DNA of 8,351 bases from RGIG1902 sp034926865. Its GTDB lineage: Bacteria > Bacillota > Clostridia > Oscillospirales > Butyricicoccaceae. Positions 1 to 5,941 of the stretch are shown here, piece after piece. The stretch lies in the NCBI GenBank assembly GCA_034926865.1, contig JAYFQP010000040.1, positions 1-8,351 on the forward strand. The letters are read 5' to 3'. The stretch's first letter is position 1, and each line of letters opens with the position of its first letter. The position numbers and the translations under genes were made by a program. The notes under the pieces are model-generated. The model was not told where the DNA came from and ran no database searches. It saw only the letters and a program-made list of their open reading frames with translations.

Positions 1-1
1 C

Positions 2-1162
2 GTCTTTTACAAATCCATGCTCAGGAGGCAGGGGGTAGAGGTTGTCAGCATATCTGAGCCAATCATCGACGGCCCCTTCGGCCAGCTTATCGAGCGTATC
101 ATTGAATGGATGGACGAATACTACAGCATACGCCTTGGAGAAGAAGTCAAGCGTTCCATGACAGTGCTCGCAAGAGAAGGCCGTCCCCTCACTACAGCCC
201 CTATGGGCTACCGGATGGAAAACGGGCAGCTTGTGCCTGATCCACGCGAGGCGTTGATAATAAACGAGATCTTTTCAAGGTTCACAAACGGAGAAAGCCT
301 GCTTGCAATTTCACGTGAGTTCAACTCCAGAGGAATCAGAACGCACCACGGAGGCCTCATCGAAAGCCGCTCCCTCAGTTACATACTGCAAAACCCCGTA
401 TATATCGGCAAAACACGATGGACTCCTACCGGCAGGACCAGAAGAAACTTTGCAAACCCTGATACCATAATAGCCAGTGGGCTTCATGAAGCTATTATTT
501 CCCTTCAAATGTGGGAAAAAGCGCAATCCATAATTTCTTCAGAAAAGAAAAGCCGCACACCACCTCATTCTTTAGAAAGCCACAAAAGCTGGCTTTCCGG
601 CCTTATACGCTGTTCTGAGTGCGGAAATTGGCTTGTAGCCAGCGGCAAATCATCAATGCAGTGTGGGGCCTATGCCAAAGGAAAATGTAAGGTTTCACAC
701 TCAGTTACAAAAAGCGCCCTTGAATCCTCCATAATCCTCCAGCTCCGCAGCGATGCTGAAAAATCCGTAAGCACATGCCTTTGCCAAAAGAAGTCTTCCG
801 CCGCTTCATGCGCCGATGTTTATCAAAAACGCGCCCTTGACGAAATAACCAGGCGGCTCGAGAGATTGAGAGAAGCGTATCTTTCTGGCGCCGAGGAGCT
901 TGACGATTACCAAAAAGCCAAGCAAGAGCTTGAGCTTCAGGCTCTTGCCATCCGCAAGACACCGGCCCCGGCAGATACACCCAAAAATGCTGTGGACGCA
1001 CGCCCATGGCTTGATGATCCAGTATTCATTCTTGAAGACAGCAATGCCTCGGAGAAGGAAAAATACAAAGCAGCCCATGATACCATAAGCTACTGCATAT
1101 ACGATAAGCATGAAAGGACGCTGTCTGTCATTTACAAAGCAGATCAGGGCTCGGCATTTTGA
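2..1162 (+). CDS. Large serine recombinase (site-specific integrase/excisionase), 5' end outside window
   Basis: The frame is open from position 2, so the internal ATG at 17 is not the start; the catalytic N-terminal part with the active-site serine lies off the left edge. The visible protein begins at the end of the resolvase domain and the long linking helix (DGPFGQLIERIIEWMDEYYS). A Recombinase domain follows (about nt 190-430, with GYRMENG and the typical LQNPVYIGKTRW). Next is a zinc ribbon with cysteines encoded at 611, 620, 662 and 686 (C-x2-C-x13-C-x7-C), then a charged, probably coiled-coil stretch (about nt 820-950) and a C-terminal tail. This is the architecture of large serine recombinases such as SpoIVCA and phage integrases, which integrate and excise DNA at att sites. 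The gene ends 34 bases from the cotJC break and is convergent with cotJC, which identifies it as the likely enzyme for this insertion. No frameshift is seen. Whether it acts in the mother cell cannot be read because its promoter is outside the window. Confidence 0.93.
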   Translation, partial: VFYKSMLRRQGVEVVSISEPIIDGPFGQLIERIIEWMDEYYSIRLGEEVKRSMTVLAREGRPLTTAPMGYRMENGQLVPDPREALIINEIFSRFTNGESLLAISREFNSRGIRTHHGGLIESRSLSYILQNPVYIGKTRWTPTGRTRRNFANPDTIIASGLHEAIISLQMWEKAQSIISSEKKSRTPPHSLESHKSWLSGLIRCSECGNWLVASGKSSMQCGAYAKGKCKVSHSVTKSALESSIILQLRSDAEKSVSTCLCQKKSSAASCADVYQKRALDEITRRLERLREAYLSGAEELDDYQKAKQELELQALAIRKTPAPADTPKNAVDARPWLDDPVFILEDSNASEKEKYKAAHDTISYCIYDKHERTLSVIYKADQGSAF

Positions 1163-1164
1163 CA

Positions 1165-1194
1165 GCATCCGGCCAATATTTCATGCCGGAATGC
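1165..1194. repeat. Imperfect inverted repeat at the element end
   Basis: GCATCCGGC (1165-1173) and GCCGGAATGC (1185-1194) are complementary except for one extra base, around an 11-base loop. The repeat starts 2 bases after the recombinase stop codon and ends next to the cotJC break. It could be the element-side arm of the recombinase attachment site, a transcription-stopping hairpin for the recombinase gene, or both. There is no T-run after it on the plus strand, which weakens the terminator reading. Confidence 0.5.
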
Positions 1195-1220
1195 AGTCCG
1201 GGCCCCCGTATTGCGTCATT
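1175..1220. other. Putative hybrid attachment site (element/cotJC junction)
   Basis: On the minus strand the sequence reads through conserved CotJC codons (QYGGPD, 1213-1196) and then diverges (CIPA, stop at 1181). The break therefore sits at or just after the GGGCCCGGAC stretch. One half-site should be cotJC sequence and the other element sequence. The exact core cannot be located without the other end of the element or an uninterrupted relative. The extent given is approximate, based on typical serine-recombinase att sites of roughly 40-50 bases. Confidence 0.6.
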
Positions 1221-1294
1221 ATAATTTTGGCCGCTTTTGCGTTTGGTTTTGTAATCTTTATCGGGTACTCAATCTTTTTCTCGTAAATCCACAT
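1181..1294 (-). CDS. cotJC: CotJC N-terminal fragment (spore coat manganese-catalase-like), interrupted
   Basis: A 37-codon frame starts at ATG 1294, preceded at 8-base spacing by GGAGG lying in the end of cotJB. It encodes MWIYEKKIEYP at the N-terminus and ITQYGGPD-like sequence (MTQYGGPD) at residues 26-33, which is the conserved opening of CotJC. CotJC is a spore-coat protein of the manganese catalase family, normally about 190 residues. After residue 33 the homology stops abruptly: four unrelated codons and a TGA follow, then DNA occupied by the antisense recombinase gene. The first 33 codons show no decay, the start is sound, and the gene sits in its normal place after cotJB. That pattern fits a gene cut by a recent or reversible insertion better than an old pseudogene. 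If the element excises precisely, the two halves would rejoin to a full cotJC; without excision only a short, inactive peptide is made. Confidence 0.88.
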   Translation of the reverse strand: MWIYEKKIEYPIKITKPNAKAAKIIMTQYGGPDCIPA

Positions 1295-1297
1295 ATA

Positions 1298-1555
1298 CTA
1301 TGCCTCCAATTCCCACGGCCATGGCTTATCGATCCAATCCCACCGGCATTCTGCCGACGCACTGTCCGCTGTAATCGGGCCATAGTTCATCTCGTAGTTC
1401 CTCAGCGCATTATCCCTTTCCATGCGCATATTTCTGAAGTACTCAAGCCCATATGGGCAGCAAGGGTGTGTGTCCAGATAGAGGTTGGCCTCAATAAGTG
1501 CAAAATCCGCCATCTGAAGCCTTCTCATAGCCATCTCTCTCTCATTGCAGTTCAT
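1298..1555 (-). CDS. cotJB: Spore coat protein CotJB
   Basis: The 85-residue protein matches CotJB in length and pattern: an amphipathic helical N-terminal half with ALIEANLYLDTHP, then ALRNYEMNYGPIT and a Trp/Pro-rich end (WDWIDKPWPWE). CotJB is one of three products of the cotJABC operon that associate with the inner layers of the spore coat; its biochemical role is unknown. The ATG at 1555 overlaps the cotJA stop as ATGA, and a GGGGG Shine-Dalgarno sits 7 bases upstream, so translation is probably coupled to cotJA. The cotJC start lies 3 bases beyond its stop. No sign of damage is seen even though the neighbouring cotJC is interrupted. Confidence 0.93.
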   Translation of the reverse strand: MNCNEREMAMRRLQMADFALIEANLYLDTHPCCPYGLEYFRNMRMERDNALRNYEMNYGPITADSASAECRWDWIDKPWPWELEA

Positions 1556-1866
1556 AAGCGCGCCCCCTTATATGCCAAAAACGGAAGATCAAGACAGGGG
1601 AATATGGTTCCATTACAAAAGCCTGTTTCGATATCGTAAACTCGGTTCCAGTTCTGCCAATTTACATAAGCCATGGCCAAAGGCATTCCCTCAAGGCTGC
1701 ACGGTGTGCTTACTGGGCAGCCTGTCATCGGCTGCTGCATTTGGGAAGACTTCTGAACAGGCGGTGAGTTGTTCATCATCCCTGTATTAGCGTGCTGAGC
1801 TGACATATTCTGCTGCCTTCCGGACTGCTGCATATTGCCCGGGTAGTAGCTGTTATATCTGTTCAT
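1552..1866 (-). CDS. cotJA: Spore coat-associated protein CotJA
   Basis: The C-terminal ~45 residues carry the CotJA signature: EGMPLAMAYVNWQNW, then VYDIETGF and GTIFPCLDLPFL. The first ~47 residues are a low-complexity Gln/Asn/Met/Ser-rich segment (for example MQQSGRQQNMSAQ), making the protein 104 residues, longer than I recall for Bacillus CotJA (about 80). A CPVSTPC cysteine pair lies between the two parts. The ATG at 1866 has a strong AAAGGAG at 1874-1880, 8 bases upstream. It is the first gene of cotJA-cotJB-cotJC, which in Bacillus is expressed in the mother cell under sigma-E; a matching -10 element is seen upstream. The product would act in the spore coat, possibly recruiting CotJC. 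Confidence 0.92.
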   Translation of the reverse strand: MNRYNSYYPGNMQQSGRQQNMSAQHANTGMMNNSPPVQKSSQMQQPMTGCPVSTPCSLEGMPLAMAYVNWQNWNRVYDIETGFCNGTIFPCLDLPFLAYKGARL

Positions 1867-1895
1867 TAGGTTTCTCCTTTCATGTTATTCCATAA

Positions 1896-1904
1896 TATTT
1901 TATG
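1896..1904 (-). promoter_or_regulatory. Candidate sporulation (sigma-E/K type) -10 element of the cotJ operon
   Basis: Read on the minus strand, CATAAAATA lies 30 bases before the cotJA start. It fits the sigma-K -10 pattern CATAnnnTA and differs by one base from the sigma-E -10 CATACAnT. The -35 region is weak for both factors, so assignment between them is not possible. The position and the regulon of the downstream genes support the call. Confidence 0.45.
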
Positions 1905-1906
1905 AC

Positions 1907-1920
1907 AAAGAATATTCTTT
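1907..1920. repeat. 14-bp perfect palindrome upstream of cotJA
   Basis: AAAGAATATTCTTT is its own reverse complement and lies immediately upstream of the candidate cotJ -10 element, in the spacer or -35 area. It could be an operator for a dimeric regulator, or chance in an AT-rich region. No regulator can be named. Confidence 0.4.
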
Positions 1921-1970
1921 TGACATCGAGAACAAATGCCTTGCAGAGTATGTTTTCCGTCCGTATTAAA

Positions 1971-2005
1971 AAAAGTGCCGCAGACTTTTTGACTGCGGCA
2001 CTTTT
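1971..2005 (-). terminator. Rho-independent terminator downstream of ridA
   Basis: AAAAGTGCCGCAG (1971-1983) pairs perfectly with CTGCGGCACTTTT (1993-2005) around a 9-base loop. On the minus strand the stem is followed by a run of seven Ts, 23 bases after the ridA stop. The A-run on the other side means it could also stop plus-strand transcripts. It insulates the cotJ operon from ridA, consistent with cotJ having its own promoter. Confidence 0.92.
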
Positions 2006-2027
2006 TATTTGATTTTTATTTAGTTTC

Positions 2028-2408
2028 TTATTTTTTGAGAGCTATAACTTCTATCTCGACAAGGCCGTCTTTTGGAAGGCGGGCAACTTCTACGCAGGAA
2101 CGTGCGGGAAGCATATCTCCGCAGATATATTTTGCATAAACCTCGTTAATCTTGCCAAAATCATTCATATCCTTGATAAACACAGTTGTCTTGATAACAT
2201 CGTCAAGAGTAAGCCCCTTTGAAGCAAGAATAGCCTTGACGTTCTCAAGAGACTGAGCTGTCTGAGCCTGTACGCCCTCAGGGAAAGCGCCCGTAGCGGG
2301 GTCGATTCCAAGCTGGCCAGATGTATAGACAAGATTGTCGATCTCAATAGCCTGTGAATATGGGCCGATAGCTCCGGGAGCCTTATCTGTGCTGATTACA
2401 TTTTTCAT
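2028..2408 (-). CDS. ridA: RidA family enamine/imine deaminase
   Basis: The 126-residue protein is a full-length RidA (YjgF/YER057c/UK114) protein. Landmarks are APGAIGPYSQAI near the N-terminus, VYTSGQLG, QTAQSLENVKAIL in the middle, and the C-terminal PARSCVEVARLPKDGLVEIEVIA. The arginine in PARS is the conserved residue that binds the substrate carboxylate. RidA proteins are cytosolic trimers that hydrolyse reactive enamine/imine intermediates such as 2-aminoacrylate released by PLP enzymes. The ATG at 2408 is chosen because GGAGG lies 8 bases upstream; an ATG 15 bases further upstream overlaps that ribosome site and is unlikely. The gene has its own promoter and terminator and lies 88 bases after proC. 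Confidence 0.95.
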   Translation of the reverse strand: MKNVISTDKAPGAIGPYSQAIEIDNLVYTSGQLGIDPATGAFPEGVQAQTAQSLENVKAILASKGLTLDDVIKTTVFIKDMNDFGKINEVYAKYICGDMLPARSCVEVARLPKDGLVEIEVIALKK

Positions 2409-2463
2409 TTTACATTCCTCCATAATTTCATAAATATCTGTTTTCTGTAACCCTTATAATATG

Positions 2464-2492
2464 ATTATCCTTTTCAAATTATAAAAAGTCAA
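2464..2492 (-). promoter_or_regulatory. Sigma-A-type promoter of ridA
   Basis: On the minus strand TTGACT (2487-2492) and GATAAT (2464-2469) are separated by exactly 17 bases, each one base off consensus. The predicted transcript starts about 50 bases before the ridA ATG. It sits in the proC-ridA gap, so ridA can be transcribed independently of proC. Confidence 0.72.
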
Positions 2493-2496
2493 TATA

Positions 2497-3303
2497 TTAT
2501 TTGGACATCTCTTTTGACTTCGCAATACACGCTTCCACAGCCTGCATGACAGAGCTTCTCATCCCTGTCTTCTCCAACTCGATAACAGCCTTAATAGTAG
2601 TTCCTCCCGGCGAGCAAACCATATCTTTCAGATCTCCAGGATGTCTGCCTGTTTCAAGCACCATCTTAGCGGAACCCAAAACCGCCTGCGCCGCAAACCT
2701 ATAGGCCTTATCCCTCGGCAGCCCTTCGGCAACCGCTGCATCGGCCATAGCCTCAATAAACATATATACATAGGCAGGAGATGAACCGCTCACCCCAACT
2801 ACCGCGTCAAAGAGATTCTCGCTTATGCGCTCACATCTTCCGAAGCTCTGGAAAATAGCCTCAACATCTGCAAACTCCGCTTCGGTCACATTCTCGTTAG
2901 GGCATATCGCAGCCATGCCTTCGCCTACAAGGGCCGGAGTATTAGGCATAGTCCTGACGATCTTTGCGCCCTCTCCAAGCATCTTCCCCAGGCGCTCAAG
3001 AGTCTGCCCCGCCGCTATCGTCACAATGACGGCGCTTTTTTTTACAGCATGTGCTATCTCTTTTATAACCGCCGGATATATATGCGGCTTTACGGCCAGA
3101 AAGATTATATCGGCTTTTTCAGCAGCAGTCAAATTGCTCTCAGTTGTCCTTATGCCATATTTCTCTTCGAGGCTTTTTCTCGCCTTTTCGGAAGGGTCGG
3201 AGGCAATGATATTCGCACTTTCGGTAAGGTGTGATGAGACAATCCCCCCGATAATAGCTCCGCCCATATTGCCGCTGCCTATAAAAGCAATAATTTTATC
3301 CAT
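2497..3303 (-). CDS. proC: Pyrroline-5-carboxylate reductase
   Basis: The 268-residue protein catalyses the last step of proline synthesis, reducing 1-pyrroline-5-carboxylate to proline with NAD(P)H in the cytosol. It opens with the Rossmann dinucleotide motif IAFIGSGNMGGAI and continues with FLAVKPH, MPNTPALVGEG and GSSPAYVYMFIEA. It ends with the family signature around MVCSPGGTTIKAVIELEKTG. The start at ATG 3303 places MDKIIAFIG at the N-terminus, as is normal for the family; a GGAAGGA stretch lies about 12 bases upstream. The frame stays open to a TTG at 3360, but that TTG is part of the -35 box of the likely promoter, so the longer form is rejected. It reads towards ridA, with no terminator visible between them, so some co-transcription is possible. 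Confidence 0.95.
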   Translation of the reverse strand: MDKIIAFIGSGNMGGAIIGGIVSSHLTESANIIASDPSEKARKSLEEKYGIRTTESNLTAAEKADIIFLAVKPHIYPAVIKEIAHAVKKSAVIVTIAAGQTLERLGKMLGEGAKIVRTMPNTPALVGEGMAAICPNENVTEAEFADVEAIFQSFGRCERISENLFDAVVGVSGSSPAYVYMFIEAMADAAVAEGLPRDKAYRFAAQAVLGSAKMVLETGRHPGDLKDMVCSPGGTTIKAVIELEKTGMRSSVMQAVEACIAKSKEMSK

Positions 3304-3331
3304 AGTAAATACACGTCCTTCCTTATATTTG

Positions 3332-3360
3332 AGTATATCATCATAAAGCCCGCACTTCAA
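3332..3360 (-). promoter_or_regulatory. Sigma-A-type promoter of proC
   Basis: On the minus strand TTGAAG (3355-3360) and TATACT (3332-3337) are separated by 17 bases. Transcription would begin about 22 bases before the proC ATG at 3303. The remainder of the proC/FemAB divergent gap (to 3567) is AT-rich; I found no convincing plus-strand -35/-10 pair in it. Confidence 0.7.
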
Positions 3361-3567
3361 GAAAGTTTTCCCATGAAGGTTAGGCCTGCTATTTAAAATT
3401 TTTTTATGGCATTTTATATAGGTTTGATGTAAACTATAATAAAGTATTTATCGGACAGGCTTAAATGCTGTTTACCCGTTTTCAGAAGAAAGTCAGCAAC
3501 ATAAAAAGCTTTCCGGCTATACTTTTCGCTTTATTATATGAGATCATAACACTTTTGGAGGAATCCG

Positions 3568-4689
3568 ATGTTTGAGATTATAAATGAAAATACCCTTTCG
3601 GAATTTGAAGATTTTATCTCCAGTCACCCAAAAGGGCACTTTCTTCAGTCCTATGAATGGGGCAGAGTAAAATCAGCCTGGAAATGGCAGGCAATCGCTG
3701 TCAGAGATCAAAACGGCAAAATAAAGGGCGCTATGTCTGTTCTTATACGCAAGATGCCAATGACGCCGTATACCCTTATTTACAGCGGCCGCGGCCCTGT
3801 CTGTGATCCGAGTGACGAAGAAACCATTTCTCAGCTTACAGAAGGTCTTAAATCCCTTGCAAAAAAGCACCGGGCATACGCCGCGAAGCTCGATCCAGAT
3901 ATCAAGAGCGATAACAGCGTTTTCCTTTCTATAATGAGCCGGCTTGGTTATAAGCGAATATTTGGCGGCAAGAATTTCGAAGGAATACAGCCAAACTATG
4001 TGTTTCGCCTTGATGTGGCTAACAAAACCGAGGACGAGCTTCTTGCAAACTTCCATTCAAAAACAAGATACAATCTTCGCCTCTCTGTAAGAAAAGGAGT
4101 GTCCGTTCGCATATGCGGCAAAGAAATGCTTCCTGCATTTTCGTCAATTATGGAAGAAACCGGCACAAGAGACGGATTCATTGTCAGAAATAAGGAGTAT
4201 TTCGAAAGCGTACTTGACAATCTCGGAGACGATGCCAGACTTTATATGGCATTTTGGGATGGAAAACCTATAGCAGGAACGCTTGCCATACATTTCGGCA
4301 ATAAGGTATGGTATCTTTACGGCGCCTCATCCAACCAATACCGCAACGTCATGCCAAACTATCAGCTCCAGTGGGAAATGATAAAATGGGCGCTGCAGAC
4401 AAAAAGTGAAATATACGACTTCAGGGGTGTCAGCGGAGATCTTACGCCCGACAATCCTCTTTATGGCCTGTACCTATTCAAAAAAGGCTTTTCAGGCGAA
4501 CTGACAGAGTTCTGCGGCGAGTTTGAAATGGTCTTTAAGCCGGCTGTTGACATTGTACTAAATAAAGGTCTATCCGCAGCACGGGAACTAAGGCGTAAAA
4601 TAATCATTGGCAAAAAACGCAAAGCCGCAGAAAAAGAAAAAGGGGCTGTTGGTGCAGACGCCCCGGACGAACAGCCCGAAATGCAGTAA
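3568..4689 (+). CDS. FemAB/FemX-family peptidoglycan interpeptide-bridge aminoacyltransferase
   Basis: The 373-residue protein looks like the Fem family, which transfers amino acids from aminoacyl-tRNA to the stem peptide of lipid II at the cytoplasmic face of the membrane. Visible landmarks are an N-terminal GNAT-like half starting with FLQSYEWGRVK, a central NFHSKTRYNLRLSVRKGV, and a second half with YLYGASSNQYRNVMPNYQLQWEMIKWA and YDFRGVSG. The end is TPDNPLYGLYLFKKGFSGE. There is no obvious long coiled-coil insertion like that of staphylococcal FemA, so it resembles the shorter FemX-like members. The last ~35 residues are a charged Lys/Glu-rich tail. The ATG has GGAGG 6 bases upstream. 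An alanine-racemase-like gene follows after 37 bases, which supports a cell-wall role. The amino acid donor cannot be predicted. Confidence 0.9.
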   Translation: MFEIINENTLSEFEDFISSHPKGHFLQSYEWGRVKSAWKWQAIAVRDQNGKIKGAMSVLIRKMPMTPYTLIYSGRGPVCDPSDEETISQLTEGLKSLAKKHRAYAAKLDPDIKSDNSVFLSIMSRLGYKRIFGGKNFEGIQPNYVFRLDVANKTEDELLANFHSKTRYNLRLSVRKGVSVRICGKEMLPAFSSIMEETGTRDGFIVRNKEYFESVLDNLGDDARLYMAFWDGKPIAGTLAIHFGNKVWYLYGASSNQYRNVMPNYQLQWEMIKWALQTKSEIYDFRGVSGDLTPDNPLYGLYLFKKGFSGELTEFCGEFEMVFKPAVDIVLNKGLSAARELRRKIIIGKKRKAAEKEKGAVGADAPDEQPEMQ

Positions 4690-4726
4690 GCGGCCTCGGC
4701 TATAATTAGAGAAAGGGGATAAAGCC

Positions 4727-5821
4727 GTGAAATACCTGCTCGTCGAAACCGATAAAATCATTTCCAATATCCAAACCATTCGCGAAAAGGCGGAAGGCAG
4801 CGAGCTGATCGCAGTGCTGAAAGCTAATGCCTACGGGCTTGGCCTCAAAGAAATATACCCTGTTCTGCGACAGTGCGCAGTTCGAAAGCTTGCGGTCACC
4901 GAACCTGATGATGCCATAACTCTCCGCAACCTAGGCGCCGACGAAGAAGAAATTTTAATCTTGCGCTCCACGGCCTGCCCCGAGGATATAGAAAAAATAC
5001 TGACAGCCTGCGCTACAGCCACAGTCGGGTCATATGATGCCGCTGTAGCCCTGAACGGCATGGCCGAAAACAAAGGCGTATCATGTGATGTGCATATCAA
5101 AATAGACACGGGTATGGGGCGGTATGGATTCGAGCCCTCTGAGCTTGAACGCATAACGTCTGTATTCAGCTATATGTCTAACCTGACTGTGACAGGAATG
5201 TTCACCCATTTCCCCTGCGCTTTTTCAAATGCCATAAAAACCAAATCCCAGCACGAAAAGTTCATCTCTGTTGCTGAGAATGTGCGCAAAGCAGGCTTTG
5301 ACCCGGGGATGCTGCATGACTGCAACAGCGCCGCTCTTTTCACCTGCCCCATCGACAGGCTCGACGCCGTGCGCATTGGCTCCGCCATAGGAGGACGCAT
5401 GACTGCAAAAGGCTCTTTTGGGCTGAAAAAAACAGGTGTATTATGCAGCGAAATCGCCGAAATAAGATGGCTTCCAAAGGGTCATGGCGTAGGCTATGGA
5501 TCAGCCTATGTCACAAAAAAACCGACAAAAATTGGGATTATTCCTGTCGGTACGGCCGATGGCTTTATGGTGGAAAAGGAAAGAGATTCATTTCGCCTGA
5601 GAGACTGTCTTCGTTATGCACTGAGCGATCTTTCAAAGCTGTTCCGAAAAAAACGGAAATATGTAACCGTATGCGGAAGAAAAGCCCGTATAGTAGGCCA
5701 TGTGGGAACCGCGCACACGACCGTTGACCTTTCCGATATCGAGTGTGCCGTAGGATCTCCTGTTCAAATGGAAGTCTCTCCCATGTTCGTACCTGAAAGC
5801 GTGGAGCGCAGATACAAGTAG
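4727..5821 (+). CDS. Alanine racemase-like PLP enzyme with divergent C-terminus
   Basis: The PLP barrel matches alanine racemase: AVLKANAYGLG with the PLP lysine at residue 32 and a tyrosine at 36, KIDTGMGRYGF with Arg132, THF at 160-162, CNSA at 199-202, and VRIG with Arg216. GVGYGSAY carries Tyr257, the position of the second catalytic base, and the start of the C-terminal domain reads IGIIPVGTADGF. It departs from typical Alr at several points. RPGIALYG is replaced by RIGSAIGG, the CMDQ motif is missing (VGTAHTTVD here), and the protein ends soon after with SPMFVPESVERRY. The usual last ~40 residues, containing the tyrosine contributed to the partner active site, are absent. Start is GTG at 4727 with AAAGGGG 8 bases upstream. 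It probably racemises an amino acid for the cell wall, with the FemAB-type gene 37 bases upstream, but substrate is uncertain. The symbol alr is withheld for that reason. Confidence 0.85.
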   Translation: MKYLLVETDKIISNIQTIREKAEGSELIAVLKANAYGLGLKEIYPVLRQCAVRKLAVTEPDDAITLRNLGADEEEILILRSTACPEDIEKILTACATATVGSYDAAVALNGMAENKGVSCDVHIKIDTGMGRYGFEPSELERITSVFSYMSNLTVTGMFTHFPCAFSNAIKTKSQHEKFISVAENVRKAGFDPGMLHDCNSAALFTCPIDRLDAVRIGSAIGGRMTAKGSFGLKKTGVLCSEIAEIRWLPKGHGVGYGSAYVTKKPTKIGIIPVGTADGFMVEKERDSFRLRDCLRYALSDLSKLFRKKRKYVTVCGRKARIVGHVGTAHTTVDLSDIECAVGSPVQMEVSPMFVPESVERRYK

Positions 5822-5879
5822 TATTGCCTTTTAATGCCGAAAGTGGTAAAATACATTAAATACAAGTGCTGTTTTACGC

Positions 5880-5908
5880 TTAATTTTGTCCATACGATAT
5901 ATTATAAT
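5880..5908 (+). promoter_or_regulatory. Candidate promoter of the darA-holB-ricT operon
   Basis: A perfect TATAAT (5903-5908) lies 33 bases before the darA ATG, with TTAATT (5880-5885) 17 bases upstream as a weak -35. The 120-base gap after the racemase gene and the perfect -10 box suggest the operon starts here. I see no terminator for the upstream pair, so read-through is possible. Confidence 0.45.
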
Positions 5909-5941
5909 CAATGGTATATCAAGTAAAAGGAGGAACATAAC

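Larger units (their letters stand above)
1..1197. mobile_element. Right-hand end of an integrated element interrupting cotJC
   Basis: Everything from the left edge to about 1197 appears to be foreign to the cotJ operon. It contains a large serine recombinase gene that runs up to the boundary. At about 1196 the cotJC frame on the opposite strand stops matching the CotJC family and hits a stop within five codons. The remaining CotJC sequence (the family continues GEL after QYGGPD) is not found in the rest of the window, so it should lie beyond the far end of the element, left of position 1. The boundary is an estimate: serine recombinases cross over within a short shared core, so the exact base could lie several bases either side. 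Element size and cargo are unknown because only this end is visible. It could be a skin-like sporulation element, a prophage or another integrative element. Confidence 0.8.

Noticed and set aside
806..1168. Minus-strand 120-codon open frame that might have been the missing part of cotJC
   Set aside because: Its translation has no manganese catalase features and it is antisense to the recombinase. The rest of cotJC is not in this window in any frame.
1181..1294. Reading the cotJC stop as a simple nonsense or frameshift mutation
   Set aside because: No frame beyond 1195 resumes CotJC, and the adjoining DNA is the end of a recombinase gene, so an insertion explains it better.
1211..1639. Plus-strand 142-codon open frame
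   Set aside because: It is antisense to cotJC' and cotJB, which have coupled starts, ribosome sites and clear family patterns.
2409..2423. Upstream ATG for ridA at 2423
   Set aside because: It overlaps the GGAGG ribosome site that serves the ATG at 2408, and the extra five residues are not family-like.
2825..3346. Plus-strand 173-codon open frame
   Set aside because: It is wholly antisense to proC, which has all the family motifs. The shadow frame has no ribosome site and resembles no family I recognise.
3304..3360. N-terminal extension of ProC from a TTG at 3360
   Set aside because: It would add 19 residues before the normal Rossmann start, and the TTG lies inside the -35 box of a good promoter.
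4643..4677. Inverted repeat GGGCTGTT/AACAGCCC near the end of the FemAB gene, considered as a terminator
   Set aside because: It lies within the coding sequence, has a 19-base loop and no T-run; probably chance in the low-complexity tail.
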